Shown: positions 1 through 8,941, counted from the stretch's first letter. The stretch is 55,496 bases of DNA from Candidatus Hydrogenedens sp. (GCA_035378955.1 DAOSUS010000019.1:1-55496); one strand, 5' to 3'. Notes: generated by a model from the sequence alone, not told the origin. Numbers and translations are program-made.

Positions 1-118
1 TCTTATCTCCCTCTGTATTACAATAATTAAAAAATAAAACATTTATTCAGAGATCTCAAATATTATTGATTTTTTCATGTTTATGGAAATTCGAGGTAGT
101 TATCATTAGGACATGATT
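1..118. other. Left-edge non-coding region, possible 5' side of a leftward gene
   Basis: No convincing ORF lies here. On the minus strand, bases about 5-15 read GAGGGAGATAAGA, which looks like a ribosome binding site for a divergent leftward gene whose start codon would lie just outside the window. This is inference from a short motif only. Confidence 0.25.
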
Positions 119-147
119 TTGTTTTTAAATGCTTGGGATAATAAAAT
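119..147 (+). promoter_or_regulatory. Putative sigma-70 promoter for the PIG-L gene
   Basis: TTGTTT (119-124) and TAAAAT (142-147) are separated by 17 bases, the optimal spacing. The sequence GGGATAAT just upstream could be an alternative -10. The GAAGGAG ribosome binding site follows at 171-177 and the start codon at 185. The call rests on motif and spacing alone, in AT-rich DNA. Confidence 0.4.
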
Positions 148-184
148 TAGTTCATAACTTAATACAAGACGAAGGAGATATAAT

Positions 185-1051
185 ATGCATAATGTGATGG
201 TTTTTGCACCGCATGCAGATGATGCGGCTGCATTTTGTGGGGGTACATTAGCGAAATGGAGTGCAAATGGCTGGAATATCATATTGATTCGTGTTACAGA
301 TGATGCCCGGGATTCTGTGGGATTAACGATGGAGGAAACAAAACGGCGGAATCGGGCTGAATTAGAAAAGTCATGTAGCATTTTGGGGATAAAAGAGATT
401 GTGGATTTGGATTTTCCTACCGATACGCTCGCTGATATACCTCTGACGAAGTTGCGTGAAAGGTTTGTATACCTAATTCGTAAGTATAAGCCGTATGCGA
501 TTTTTAGTTTTGACCCGTATGCTCATTTTGAACCGAATATGGACCATATTCGTGTAGCAAGGGCTGTGGAAGAAGCCCTCTGGGTATCTTGTTTTGACCT
601 ACACCATCCGGAGCATTTTAAGGAGGGATTGGAACCTTTTTCTGTATGTGAACGGTGGTATTTTGCACGGAATTTAGAGAAGATTACCTATGCAGAAGAT
701 ATAACCGAATTTTTCCCCAATCGAGTTCAAGCTTTGTCTGCTCACGAGACCATGATGAGAAATATACTAAATCAATTTCGCTTGCAATTGAAAACATGGG
801 GTTATCGTGTTTCTGTTATCGAAGAGGCTTATTCGGGGGATTATAGTGGTCTTCTGGAGCAGGTAATTTATATGCAATGTTCACAAATTGCGGAAGAGTG
901 TGGTTTGCCGGAAGGAACATTGGCAGAAGGTTTTCGAGTAGACCGTTTTGGTGATATGGAGGCATTTTTTCAACAGTTTGCAGAACCACTCAAAGATGTT
1001 CCTCAGGGACCCAAGAGACCTTTTTTTGATAAGTATTGGCCTGATGAATAA
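185..1051 (+). CDS. PIG-L / LmbE-family deacetylase
   Basis: This 288-residue cytoplasmic protein opens with VMVFAPHADDAAAFCGG, the N-terminal metal-binding signature of the LmbE/GlcNAc-PI deacetylase family. The family removes acetyl groups from N-acetylglucosamine-type substrates using Zn2+. His10 and Asp13 match two metal ligands, and His120 in NMDHIRVA matches the third. The usual HPDDE motif is changed to HADDA here, so the Glu is replaced by Ala, which may alter substrate or activity. The start is supported by GAAGGAG eight bases upstream. There is no signal peptide. The gene precedes a secreted protein gene but with a 170-base gap, so co-transcription is uncertain. The family is clear; the substrate is unknown. 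Confidence 0.8.
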   Translation: MHNVMVFAPHADDAAAFCGGTLAKWSANGWNIILIRVTDDARDSVGLTMEETKRRNRAELEKSCSILGIKEIVDLDFPTDTLADIPLTKLRERFVYLIRKYKPYAIFSFDPYAHFEPNMDHIRVARAVEEALWVSCFDLHHPEHFKEGLEPFSVCERWYFARNLEKITYAEDITEFFPNRVQALSAHETMMRNILNQFRLQLKTWGYRVSVIEEAYSGDYSGLLEQVIYMQCSQIAEECGLPEGTLAEGFRVDRFGDMEAFFQQFAEPLKDVPQGPKRPFFDKYWPDE

Positions 1052-1094
1052 TCTGCAACACATGAAGGAGATTTAAGTTAAAGATACGATTATA

Positions 1095-1116
1095 AATTTT
1101 TCGTCGTCGAAAAATT
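1095..1116. terminator. A/T-rich 9-bp hairpin after the PIG-L gene
   Basis: AATTTTTCG (1095-1103) pairs perfectly with CGAAAAATT (1108-1116) across a TCGT tetraloop. It lies 44 bases past the stop codon at 1051. The stem has only two G-C pairs and no long T-run follows, so it is a weak candidate terminator or a leader structure for the next gene. Confidence 0.35.
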
Positions 1117-1223
1117 GGTTTTAATCGTTTTGATATTGTCTTTCAATTGTATTTTTAGTATGTGCAACGATGCCTGGTAAAATGTATAGCAATAAAAAAA
1201 TATTCAGCGAAGGTTTATCGCAA

Positions 1224-2822
1224 ATGTTCAAACTACATAAAATAAATTTGTTTTTGTTTATATTAGTTCCTTCTTTTGTTCTTAATTCTCAACAAACATC
1301 CCCGGTTGTTCACGAAGCCAATTCAAATCCTTTAGGAATACATTTATCGAGGCAGGTGCCCAGGGAATATAATCCAGGAAATCCATTGGAGATTGTTGTC
1401 AATATATATTGTAATGCTCCTGACCCGAATTATCCCGTAACGGCGATAGGTTTATACGAGATGTTACCTGCGGATTGGACATTTATGGGTATGCGGGGTA
1501 TATCAACAGAACCACCTCCCATAGCACCGGCACAAGGCACAGCAGGAACTTTACAATTTGCATGGATAACACCTCCGCCTTTTCCATGCTCTTTCGCATA
1601 CACGGTTCAAGTGCCTGAAAATGCAGTTGGAGTAAAAACGATTTCCGGGCAGGTGGAATATAGGACTAATGGTCCCCGACTGGTATCACCACCCGAAGTT
1701 ACAGAAATTAATGGAGTAGACCGTACTCCTCCAGAAATTTCACTTTTGGGTGATAATCCGTATGTAGTCTATCAAGGTACAGAATATCGTGAACCTGGTT
1801 ATAAAGCACAGGATAATGCAGATGGGGATATAACAGACCGTGTTCAGGTAAGTGGAAATGTAGATGTAAATCAACCTGGAGAATATACTCTTACATACAC
1901 GGTGCGTGATAATGCAGGAAATAATTCTTCGGCGAATAGGATTGTTCGTGTATTAGAACGGGAAACGCAAACACCAACTACCGGAGGGACTGTAACACCA
2001 CCTGTTGGTGGAGGTTCTGTTGTTGTTCCTCCATCTGTACCAACAACGCGTATCAATCAACCTACTCAAACAACTACAAATCGGCAACAGGTGCCATCCA
2101 CGGCAACTGCTCCAATACCCACAGATAAAACACAAACACAGAAACCTGAAGAGGTTACTTTCCCAAGACCTGATTTTCCTGGAACTGGAGGTAATCTGGC
2201 AAAACCGAGTTCTCAAGGAAATACCTCCTCCAAGCCTAATTTCCCTATAGCAAATTTTCCAAAACCAAATTCCCCCAAAGAGGGACGAGCTCAGGGAATA
2301 GCCAGTGGACAACCGTTAAAACCATTTGAAATACCTAAAGAAATTCGGGGGGGTGCCAAACCTCCTCCAACTTTTGAAAAAAACAAAATACCTACAACTC
2401 TTGGAGAAAAAACGGCGGAAAAGAAATCGTCAGAAAATATAGAAAATACCACTTCTATTGCGTCAAAACCCGCAATAGAACCTATTGAAAGCCCGCCAAA
2501 ACAAGAACTTGCAGTAACTACCGGGACCGATACATCTGCCTCGTCAGCAAGTAAAGAGAATACAAGTTCTCTTGAAATGGCACCGATAAAAATAGATGGC
2601 GGCGGTAAAGGGAATTTGCCCGCATTTTTAGGCGGGTTTAAAGATTGGTGGACAAAAAAGACACAGGCAGAACGAAGAAATTTGATAGGGATGTTAGTCT
2701 TATTAGGACTGTTAACACTGCTTTGCTTTATAACGGGAAGAACGGCTTATCAGGGGATAACTCCGCAACCTCGTAGAAAGAAAGAAGAAACCATTAAGAC
2801 AGAAACTGGTACGGAAAGTTAG
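1224..2822 (+). CDS. Exported DUF5011/Ig-like protein with C-terminal membrane anchor
   Basis: The reading frame is open from an ATG at 1170, but the ATG at 1224 follows GCGAAGG and begins an ideal signal peptide (MFKLHKINLFLFILVPSFVLNS), so I prefer it (532 residues). An N-terminal beta-rich region is followed by a DUF5011-type Ig-like domain (about residues 170-245) with the signature GTEYREPGYKAQDNADGDIT and GEYTLTYTVRDNAGN. A long Pro/Thr/Ser/Lys-rich low-complexity linker follows. Near the C-terminus is one hydrophobic segment (NLIGMLVLLGLLTLLCFITG) and a basic tail. This layout suggests an envelope protein anchored with its bulk outside the cytoplasm. It ends 14 bases before ispG and may share its transcript. 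The function is unknown. Confidence 0.7.
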   Translation: MFKLHKINLFLFILVPSFVLNSQQTSPVVHEANSNPLGIHLSRQVPREYNPGNPLEIVVNIYCNAPDPNYPVTAIGLYEMLPADWTFMGMRGISTEPPPIAPAQGTAGTLQFAWITPPPFPCSFAYTVQVPENAVGVKTISGQVEYRTNGPRLVSPPEVTEINGVDRTPPEISLLGDNPYVVYQGTEYREPGYKAQDNADGDITDRVQVSGNVDVNQPGEYTLTYTVRDNAGNNSSANRIVRVLERETQTPTTGGTVTPPVGGGSVVVPPSVPTTRINQPTQTTTNRQQVPSTATAPIPTDKTQTQKPEEVTFPRPDFPGTGGNLAKPSSQGNTSSKPNFPIANFPKPNSPKEGRAQGIASGQPLKPFEIPKEIRGGAKPPPTFEKNKIPTTLGEKTAEKKSSENIENTTSIASKPAIEPIESPPKQELAVTTGTDTSASSASKENTSSLEMAPIKIDGGGKGNLPAFLGGFKDWWTKKTQAERRNLIGMLVLLGLLTLLCFITGRTAYQGITPQPRRKKEETIKTETGTES

Positions 2823-2836
2823 TAAATACGAAAGTA

Positions 2837-4072
2837 ATGAGTAAAAACGCTGGAATTTTTCATCGCAGAAAAAAAACATATTCCGTCCATGTACGGGATT
2901 GTGTTATAGGTGGGGGATATCCTATTGTTGTTCAGGCGATGACAAATACGAACACAGAAGATGCCGAGGCAACAGCAAAACAGGTGGCAGACCTATTCCA
3001 AGCAGGTGCGGAGATTGTCCGAATGACTGTTAACACAGCCCTATCGGCAAAGAGTGTTCCGGAGATAAGAAAGCGACTGGAAGATATGGGACTGGATGTT
3101 CCGTTAGTGGGTGATTTTCATTATAACGGACACATTTTATTATCCAAATATCCCGAATGTGCTCAAACCCTCGATAAGTTTCGTATCAACCCGGGAAATG
3201 TAGGTGTAAAGGACAAGAAAACAATCCATTTTATTCAGATATGCGAAATTGCGAAAGACCTCAATAAACCCGTTCGAATAGGAGTGAATATTGGTTCATT
3301 AGACGCAGACCTTGTTGTCCAGCAGATGGAACTCAATGCAAAATCTGCTCATCCAAAAACCAGTAATGAAATATATGATGAATGTATGGTGCTATCTGCC
3401 TTGCAATCTGTGGATATGGCACAGGAAGCAGGGTTGAAACCGGAACAAATTGTTATATCCTGTAAAAGTAGTTCTCCAATACAATTGGTTCGTGTATATC
3501 GGGAATTATCCAAACGAACGCAACAACCCCTACATTTAGGATTAACAGAAGCGGGTTCTGGTATACGAGGGATTGTCTGGTCTTCAACTGTAATGGGAAT
3601 ACTTTTGTCGGAGGGGATAGGGGATACCATACGCGTTAGTTTGACACCTACATCGGGGAATGACCGTAGGGAAGAGGTATATGTGGCTCAGGAGATTTTG
3701 CAATCGTTAGGTATCCGTCAGTTTGCACCTCAGGTTATATCCTGTCCCGGATGTGGTCGCACTTCCAATCATACCTTTCAGGAAATAGCAGAACGGGTGC
3801 AAAAATATATACGGGAGCATTTGCATTACTGGCGAATGAAGTATAGAGGGGTTGAACAAATGAACATTGCTGTTATGGGATGTATTGTTAATGGACCCGG
3901 TGAATCGCGTTTTGCGAATATAGGGATTAGTCTTCCGGGTAATGGAGAACATCCTCAATGTCCTGTTTATATAGATGGAGAGAAGAAAACTGTATTAAGT
4001 GGCAGTGCAGAAGAGTTAGCAAGCCAATTTATAAAGTTAATAGAGGATTATATTCAGAAGCATTATTCATAG
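2837..4072 (+). CDS. ispG: 4-hydroxy-3-methylbut-2-enyl diphosphate synthase (flavodoxin/ferredoxin)
   Basis: IspG (GcpE) performs the penultimate step of the MEP isoprenoid pathway, converting 2-C-methylerythritol cyclodiphosphate to HMBPP with a [4Fe-4S] cluster. The 411-residue protein starts with the family TIM-barrel region (PIVVQAMTNTNTEDAEAT). It carries the cluster ligands Cys303 and Cys306 (ISCPGCGRTS) and Cys349, with Glu356 in MGCIVNGPGES. The length matches short bacterial IspG proteins that lack the plant/Chlamydia insert. The gene is 14 bases downstream of the DUF5011 gene and converges with the UroD-family gene across a 16-base gap. The assignment is firm. Confidence 0.96.
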   Translation: MSKNAGIFHRRKKTYSVHVRDCVIGGGYPIVVQAMTNTNTEDAEATAKQVADLFQAGAEIVRMTVNTALSAKSVPEIRKRLEDMGLDVPLVGDFHYNGHILLSKYPECAQTLDKFRINPGNVGVKDKKTIHFIQICEIAKDLNKPVRIGVNIGSLDADLVVQQMELNAKSAHPKTSNEIYDECMVLSALQSVDMAQEAGLKPEQIVISCKSSSPIQLVRVYRELSKRTQQPLHLGLTEAGSGIRGIVWSSTVMGILLSEGIGDTIRVSLTPTSGNDRREEVYVAQEILQSLGIRQFAPQVISCPGCGRTSNHTFQEIAERVQKYIREHLHYWRMKYRGVEQMNIAVMGCIVNGPGESRFANIGISLPGNGEHPQCPVYIDGEKKTVLSGSAEELASQFIKLIEDYIQKHYS

Positions 4073-4088
4073 GATTGTTATTAGCGAG

Positions 4089-5102
4089 TTATGGGATAAG
4101 AAAGTTTTTATTTTCATCGGATAACTCACGGACACGATGATAAAGATAATCATAAGCAAAACATAATTCCTCAATCTCGCAATGAGGTTGAACGAAATGT
4201 GAGGTGCAAAATAGAAGGCCGCTATCTTTAAATAAATTCAAGACACGGTCAATTTCCAATTGCACCTTGAAATAATCTTTGAAACCCAAAACTGTTTGCA
4301 CATCTAATCCACCCATTACAACAAATTTATCGGAATATTTTTTCTTTTGTTCTTTGAGAGACATTCCGGCAGATTCCTGCCATGGATGAACTACCTGATA
4401 GCCTATTTCAACAATACCTTCCACAATATCGTTGATATTTCCATCACTATGCAAACTTACAAATACCTTTCGTTTCTTTACCACATCCACAAGTTTTTTA
4501 TGGTAAGGAAATATCAAATCCCACCAGATACTTTTATTAAACAGCAGTCCTTTTTGCGAACCCCAATCATCCGATACATGAATCATGTCCACTCCAAGGT
4601 CAATACAGTTCATAGATAATTGGATGCTCCATTTTAGTAGCCGCTGATAAAGTTCTTTAAGTTCTTCAGGATATTCGAGCAGATACATTAATTGATGTTC
4701 CAAACCAAATAAGTCATTGTAAAACTCAAAACAACCCGGTACCTGGACAAGAGTAAATCGTTGTCGGTTCTCTTTATAAAACTGAATTTCCTGAATTAAA
4801 GATTGATAGGGTTCTTCATCATCCGGGTCAGTAAAAGGGAGGTCCAGCACATCGGCAGGATAAATAACTTTTCCAAGTTTTAATGCGGTATTTTTTAGTT
4901 CTTCGATTGTGGAAGGTGGATATATGGAAGGTCCTCCGAAAAGATGTGCCCAATCAAATTCATAACGGTCTTCAAAATTTTTGACAGACCCAAAGGTTTT
5001 ATTTATTACTTCTTCTAAATTTGCCCGAACCCAACCGTATATAGGAATTCGGTCAAACCTCTCATGTTTAATTACCGCAATAACACGCTCCCGAGCATTC
5101 AT
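4089..5102 (-). CDS. Uroporphyrinogen decarboxylase (UroD/MtaA) family protein
   Basis: The protein has 337 residues and opens with MNARERVIAVIKHERFDRIP, the usual start of UroD-superfamily proteins that are not true HemE. Later landmarks are DWGSQKGLLF, FVSLHSDGNINDIVEGIVEI, VVMGGLDVQTVLGF and a C-terminal SHFVQPHCEIEEL. Relatives include methylcobalamin:coenzyme M-type methyltransferases and many uncharacterised proteins of sugar or methyl metabolism. No corrinoid protein gene lies nearby, so the substrate is unknown. It lies 11 bases after a 40-residue ORF that is itself coupled to the methyltransferase gene, so the three may form one leftward transcript. No strong ribosome binding site is seen at the start. 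Confidence 0.8.
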   Translation of the reverse strand: MNARERVIAVIKHERFDRIPIYGWVRANLEEVINKTFGSVKNFEDRYEFDWAHLFGGPSIYPPSTIEELKNTALKLGKVIYPADVLDLPFTDPDDEEPYQSLIQEIQFYKENRQRFTLVQVPGCFEFYNDLFGLEHQLMYLLEYPEELKELYQRLLKWSIQLSMNCIDLGVDMIHVSDDWGSQKGLLFNKSIWWDLIFPYHKKLVDVVKKRKVFVSLHSDGNINDIVEGIVEIGYQVVHPWQESAGMSLKEQKKKYSDKFVVMGGLDVQTVLGFKDYFKVQLEIDRVLNLFKDSGLLFCTSHFVQPHCEIEELCFAYDYLYHRVRELSDENKNFLIP

Positions 5103-5113
5103 ACTTTTACAGA

Positions 5114-5236
5114 TTAAATTCCTTTCAATCGTTCAATTTCTTGTCTTATTTCATTAACGATTTCTCTGTTATATATCCTTTTTTTCTGTAATCCCCATCG
5201 GTTGATAGCACTATTTAAAATCCATTCTTTAGCCAT
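5114..5236 (-). CDS. Small 40-residue ORF coupled to the DNA methyltransferase
   Basis: Reading the minus strand from 5236 gives a 40-residue product beginning MAKEWILNSAINRWGLQKK and ending in a charged helix-like segment (EIVNEIRQEIERLKGI). Its start overlaps the methyltransferase stop in ATGGCTAA, an arrangement typical of translational coupling, so I treat it as real despite its size. The opening resembles, as far as I recall, the N-termini of some type II restriction endonucleases. If so, this could be a truncated endonuclease left beside its methyltransferase, or a small accessory protein. I cannot confirm homology. It is too short to hold a nuclease domain. Confidence 0.5.
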   Translation of the reverse strand: MAKEWILNSAINRWGLQKKRIYNREIVNEIRQEIERLKGI

Positions 5237-6527
5237 GCATTTGTTCTTTCAATTTTATAAATTTATCTTTATAGGAATAATCGAATGAAACATCTACATC
5301 TGCCAGTCCTTTTTTAATAAGATGACTATTTACAAATGTCTTGTTTTTTAAATAAAAATATACCAGAAGAGTATTTTCAGAATTATATTTGGTAGTGTCA
5401 TATCTTAGAAATACTTTTTTATTTTTTGTTTTTTGGATTAAGAATTTTACGGCTTTTTGTTCTTTTTTACTATTTGTTTTAACCCCTAACAATTTGACTT
5501 TTATGCCATTACTTAAAATCAATTCTTCTGGACTGATAACCTTTTTAACTGTAAAGTATTCTTCTCTTTTGTATTCGTTTTCTAAGTCAATTTTAGAACC
5601 GAATTTGAATACTTTGGGATTGATTTTTTTATCAAAATGAATAGGGTCTTTAAATATATAGGGTAATTTTTCAATCTCATTTTTCCAATTTATGTCCAAT
5701 TTTTTCTGATAAGAAATTTCAAAATCATCTTTTGAAAATAACAGGTCATGGTTAATACCTAGTTTATCTTTTATAATCGGGAGAAATTCCTTATTTATTT
5801 CATATCCGACAGAATTGCGACATAAGTTTTTTGCTGATAAAATAGTTGTTCCACTTCCTAAGAAAGGGTCTAATACGGTATCACCCATAAAACTGAACAT
5901 CTTTATTAGTCGTTTGGGCAATTCCTCAGGAAACATAGCTATATGTTCTGTTTGTTTTTCTCCATTAAAATTCCAATGCCCGGAGAAGTATTCGTTCCAT
6001 TCTTCTTTGCTTAATTTTGATTTTTCTTTTAATTCTTTCGGCACAACAGGAGGATTTCCGGGTTTTTTAAATATCAAAATGAATTCATAGTCTATTTTGA
6101 TAATCCCATTTCTTGGATAGGGATAACTTCCCATTACAGACGCACCTCCAGTAGTATTCATAGTTGTAGGCTTCTGCCATATAATCGCTCCCATATAATC
6201 AAAGCCAATTGTTTCACAAAATTTTATAATTTCAGTCCGTATCGGAATAATTTTATATCTACCATAATACACAGACCTTGCAAATTGATCGCCAATATTT
6301 ATGCATAGCCGACAGCCATCATGTAATACTCTATAACATTCATTCCATACCAGATTAAGATAATGGATGTATTCTTCATAGGAATTATTAAAACCAATCT
6401 GGTTGTCTACACCGTAATCTTTCAGCTGCCAATAAGGGGGAGAGGTTATGATTAGATGAATGCTCTTATCGGAAATCTCATTCATCTTTCGTGAATCACC
6501 AATGATGATTTTATGGAATGTTTTCAT
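5229..6527 (-). CDS. N4-cytosine-type DNA methyltransferase fused to a degenerate SNase-like domain
   Basis: Residues 1-258 form a beta-class DNA amino-methyltransferase. The catalytic motif IV, TSPPYW (residues 28-33), comes first and the SAM-binding motif I, DPFLGSGTT (220-228), comes last; SPPY is typical of N4-cytosine enzymes. After a linker, residues about 326-428 resemble a staphylococcal nuclease (TNase-like) fold: VKLLGVKT, then VFLRYDTTKYNSENTLLVYFYL, VNSHLIKKGLADV and a final FIKLKEQ helix. The catalytic Asp-Thr-Pro-Glu stretch of real nucleases (LLGIDTPE) is KTNS here, so cleavage is unlikely and the domain may bind DNA. No complete restriction endonuclease lies beside it. The upstream ribosome binding site is weak. 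The methyltransferase call is strong; the SNase fold is pattern recognition. Confidence 0.85.
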   Translation of the reverse strand: MKTFHKIIIGDSRKMNEISDKSIHLIITSPPYWQLKDYGVDNQIGFNNSYEEYIHYLNLVWNECYRVLHDGCRLCINIGDQFARSVYYGRYKIIPIRTEIIKFCETIGFDYMGAIIWQKPTTMNTTGGASVMGSYPYPRNGIIKIDYEFILIFKKPGNPPVVPKELKEKSKLSKEEWNEYFSGHWNFNGEKQTEHIAMFPEELPKRLIKMFSFMGDTVLDPFLGSGTTILSAKNLCRNSVGYEINKEFLPIIKDKLGINHDLLFSKDDFEISYQKKLDINWKNEIEKLPYIFKDPIHFDKKINPKVFKFGSKIDLENEYKREEYFTVKKVISPEELILSNGIKVKLLGVKTNSKKEQKAVKFLIQKTKNKKVFLRYDTTKYNSENTLLVYFYLKNKTFVNSHLIKKGLADVDVSFDYSYKDKFIKLKEQMHG

Positions 6528-6597
6528 AGGAATTGTTTAAAGTCAATCTCATTGTTTTGTTAGATATATTATAAAATACCGAGAAAAGGAATGGCAT

Positions 6598-7683
6598 TTA
6601 TCTTGATGAATTATTAATGATTTGTTCCCAGGCAGAGGTGGTTTGCTCTTTGAATTGTGTTTCGTTGATGGGATAAATGAAGAGAGCGGGAATATGATAT
6701 TTTTCGGCAAAACGGAATGCTTTTTCTTTTCCCATAACCATAAATGCTGTAGCATAAGCGTCTGCATAGGCACAGGAGGGATTTATAACGGAAACAGCAG
6801 CAATGGTATTTGGCACAGGATAACCTGTGTGCGGGTCTATCTCGTGAGAGTATTTTTTTCCTTCCCAGAAGTAAAAGTTTCGATAATTACCGGAACTTGC
6901 CATGGCTCGGTCTTTGAGTTTTATAGCAAGAAAGATTGAATGCTCCATAGAAACGGGACGCTCAATCCCGATAGTCCATGCGGTACCGGGGAATTTTTCT
7001 CCTTTTACACGAACCTCTCCACCTACTTCAATCATGTAACTATTGAAAGAATTTTGGTCTAATAATTCTGCTACTTTGTCAACTGCATATCCTTTGGCTA
7101 CAGCCGAAAAATCACACTGTATTTCAGGATTATGTTTTTTTATTCCTTCCGGTAGGATTTCTATTTTCTGATAATCTACATTTTTTTTGGCGTTTTCAAT
7201 CTGTTCTTTTGTTGGGGGTTGTTGAATAGATTTGGGACCAAACCCCCAAATTTCTACGAGGGGAAACACGGTAAGGTCGAAAGCACCATCTGTCTGTCGG
7301 GCTATTTCAAGAGAAATATTAAATACCTCTCGTGTTTCTATAGAAACAGGGAAAGGGGTATTGTCTTTATGTTGATTAAAGCGACTTAACTCCGAATCCG
7401 ATTTGTAAGTGGACATTAAATCATCTATTTTTGAAAGGCAAGCATAGATTTTTTCGCCAATACCTTCGGGCAAAACTTGTCCTTTTGGCAAAACGATTTT
7501 GACCTGATAGCTTGTTCCCATTGTGTTGCCTGAAAAAGAAAAAATATTATAAGGAGGAACTTTTGCGGAGCAGGAAATAAGTAAGCAAATTAAAAGCAAA
7601 ACTTCTCCCCATCGCAGGATGGGAAGAAGTTTTTTAATATCCTTGAAAATGTGTTTGTTATTATCCAAAATTATCGTAAGCAA
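6598..7683 (-). CDS. apbE: FAD:protein FMN transferase, lipoprotein (ApbE family)
   Basis: ApbE transfers FMN from FAD onto a threonine of target proteins, including NqrB and NqrC. This 361-residue protein has family landmarks NTMGTSYQVKI, SELSRFNQH, FDLTVFPLVEIWGFGP, CDFSAVAKGYAVDKVAELLD, EVGGEVRVKG and HEIDPHTGYPV. An N-terminal hydrophobic segment ends in a lipobox (LLISC-S), predicting a lipoprotein anchored outside the cytoplasm. The only available start is TTG at 7683, inside the end of nqrF (23-base overlap), with GAGGAC eight bases upstream; this suggests translational coupling. As the last gene of the nqr operon, its likely job is flavinylation of the Nqr subunits. Confidence 0.92.
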   Translation of the reverse strand: MLTIILDNNKHIFKDIKKLLPILRWGEVLLLICLLISCSAKVPPYNIFSFSGNTMGTSYQVKIVLPKGQVLPEGIGEKIYACLSKIDDLMSTYKSDSELSRFNQHKDNTPFPVSIETREVFNISLEIARQTDGAFDLTVFPLVEIWGFGPKSIQQPPTKEQIENAKKNVDYQKIEILPEGIKKHNPEIQCDFSAVAKGYAVDKVAELLDQNSFNSYMIEVGGEVRVKGEKFPGTAWTIGIERPVSMEHSIFLAIKLKDRAMASSGNYRNFYFWEGKKYSHEIDPHTGYPVPNTIAAVSVINPSCAYADAYATAFMVMGKEKAFRFAEKYHIPALFIYPINETQFKEQTTSAWEQIINNSSR

Positions 7684-8884
7684 TCATATCGTCCTCAACA
7701 CCTAAACTATGAAGCATGTTCAGACATGCAGACAACATGAGAGGAGGTCCGCAGATGTAATATTCAATATCCTCAGGTGCAGGATGATTTTTTAAGTATT
7801 CATCATGTAGAACTTGATGAATAAAGCCCGTCAGTCCTGTCCAGTTATCTTCGGGTAAGGGTTCGGAAAGGGCAATATGCCATTGGAAATTTTCATTTTC
7901 TCTTTGAATCATATTGAAATCGTCTTCGTAGAAGATTTCCCGTTTGCTCCGTGCTCCATACCAGAAAGTTACCTTACGCTTTGTTTTTAGGCGTTTGAAC
8001 TGGTCGAAGATATGGGAACGCATAGGAGCCATACCGGCACCACCACCAATGAAGCACATCTCACGATTGGTTTCTTTTGCAAAGAATTCACCGAAGGGAC
8101 CGGAGATTGTAACTTCATCACCAGGTTTTAAACTGAAAATATAGGAGGACATAATACCTGGTGGTATCCCTTTTGCATTCGGAGGAGGTAATGCAATACG
8201 AACATTGAGCATGATAATCCCTTTTTCATCGGGATAATTTGCCATTGAATAGGCTCGCGTTACATGCTCCTCGTTAACTGCGACGATATCCCATAATTTG
8301 AACTTATCCCATACATCGCGGAATTGGGGTTCAATATCAAAGTCTTTGTATGAGATTTTATAAGGTGGACACTGAATTTGAATATAACCACCGGCACGGA
8401 ACGGGACTTCCTCTCCTTCCGGTAATTGTAGTACCAATTCTTTAATGAAGGTTGCCACACTACGATTGGATTTGACCTTACATTTCCACTGGCGAACTTC
8501 AAAAATTTCCGGTGGTAATTCTATTTTGATGTCTTGTTTTACTTTTACCTGACAAGCGAGTCGGTACCCTTTTTTTGCCAAACCACGGTTAATGTGTGTT
8601 TGTTCTGTGGGAAGCAGGGAACCGCCACCTTCTTTCACGACCACTTTACAAACACCACAACTTCCTTTACCTCCGCAAGCAGAAGGAATAAATATTTTCT
8701 GATTTGCAAGGGTGGTTAAAAGCGTTCCTCCGACAGGAGCCGTTAATGCTTTGTTCGGGTCGTCATTAATGATAATTTTTACATTACCCGAGGCTACTAA
8801 TTTTGCTTTTGCAATCATTAAAAAAATAGCCAGCGTTAGCACAATTAATGAGAACATTAACATTCCAAGCAATACTGTTTGCAT
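7661..8884 (-). CDS. nqrF: Na+-translocating NADH:quinone reductase subunit F
   Basis: NqrF is the electron entry subunit, oxidising NADH through FAD and passing electrons to a [2Fe-2S] centre. The 407-residue protein has one N-terminal membrane helix (residues about 5-25) and a ferredoxin domain with Cys70, Cys76, Cys79 and Cys111 (SACGGKGSCGVC ... ACQV). A ferredoxin-reductase-type module follows: RAYSMANYP for FAD, then FIGGGAGMAPMRS and YYICGPPLMLSA for NADH. It ends DDMIAYDNFG, like known NqrF proteins. It is the sixth gene of the nqr operon, and its end overlaps apbE. An AAGGA ribosome binding site precedes the start. The identity is very secure. Confidence 0.97.
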   Translation of the reverse strand: MQTVLLGMLMFSLIVLTLAIFLMIAKAKLVASGNVKIIINDDPNKALTAPVGGTLLTTLANQKIFIPSACGGKGSCGVCKVVVKEGGGSLLPTEQTHINRGLAKKGYRLACQVKVKQDIKIELPPEIFEVRQWKCKVKSNRSVATFIKELVLQLPEGEEVPFRAGGYIQIQCPPYKISYKDFDIEPQFRDVWDKFKLWDIVAVNEEHVTRAYSMANYPDEKGIIMLNVRIALPPPNAKGIPPGIMSSYIFSLKPGDEVTISGPFGEFFAKETNREMCFIGGGAGMAPMRSHIFDQFKRLKTKRKVTFWYGARSKREIFYEDDFNMIQRENENFQWHIALSEPLPEDNWTGLTGFIHQVLHDEYLKNHPAPEDIEYYICGPPLMLSACLNMLHSLGVEDDMIAYDNFG

Positions 8885-8941
8885 GCTTGTAATTCCTTAA
8901 TCCTTTAGTTTATTCAAATTAAAAGTTACCTTTTTCACTGT

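Noticed and set aside
4089..5102. True uroporphyrinogen decarboxylase (hemE)
   Set aside because: The N-terminus and active-site region fit the broader UroD/MtaA superfamily rather than HemE, and no other haem genes are nearby.
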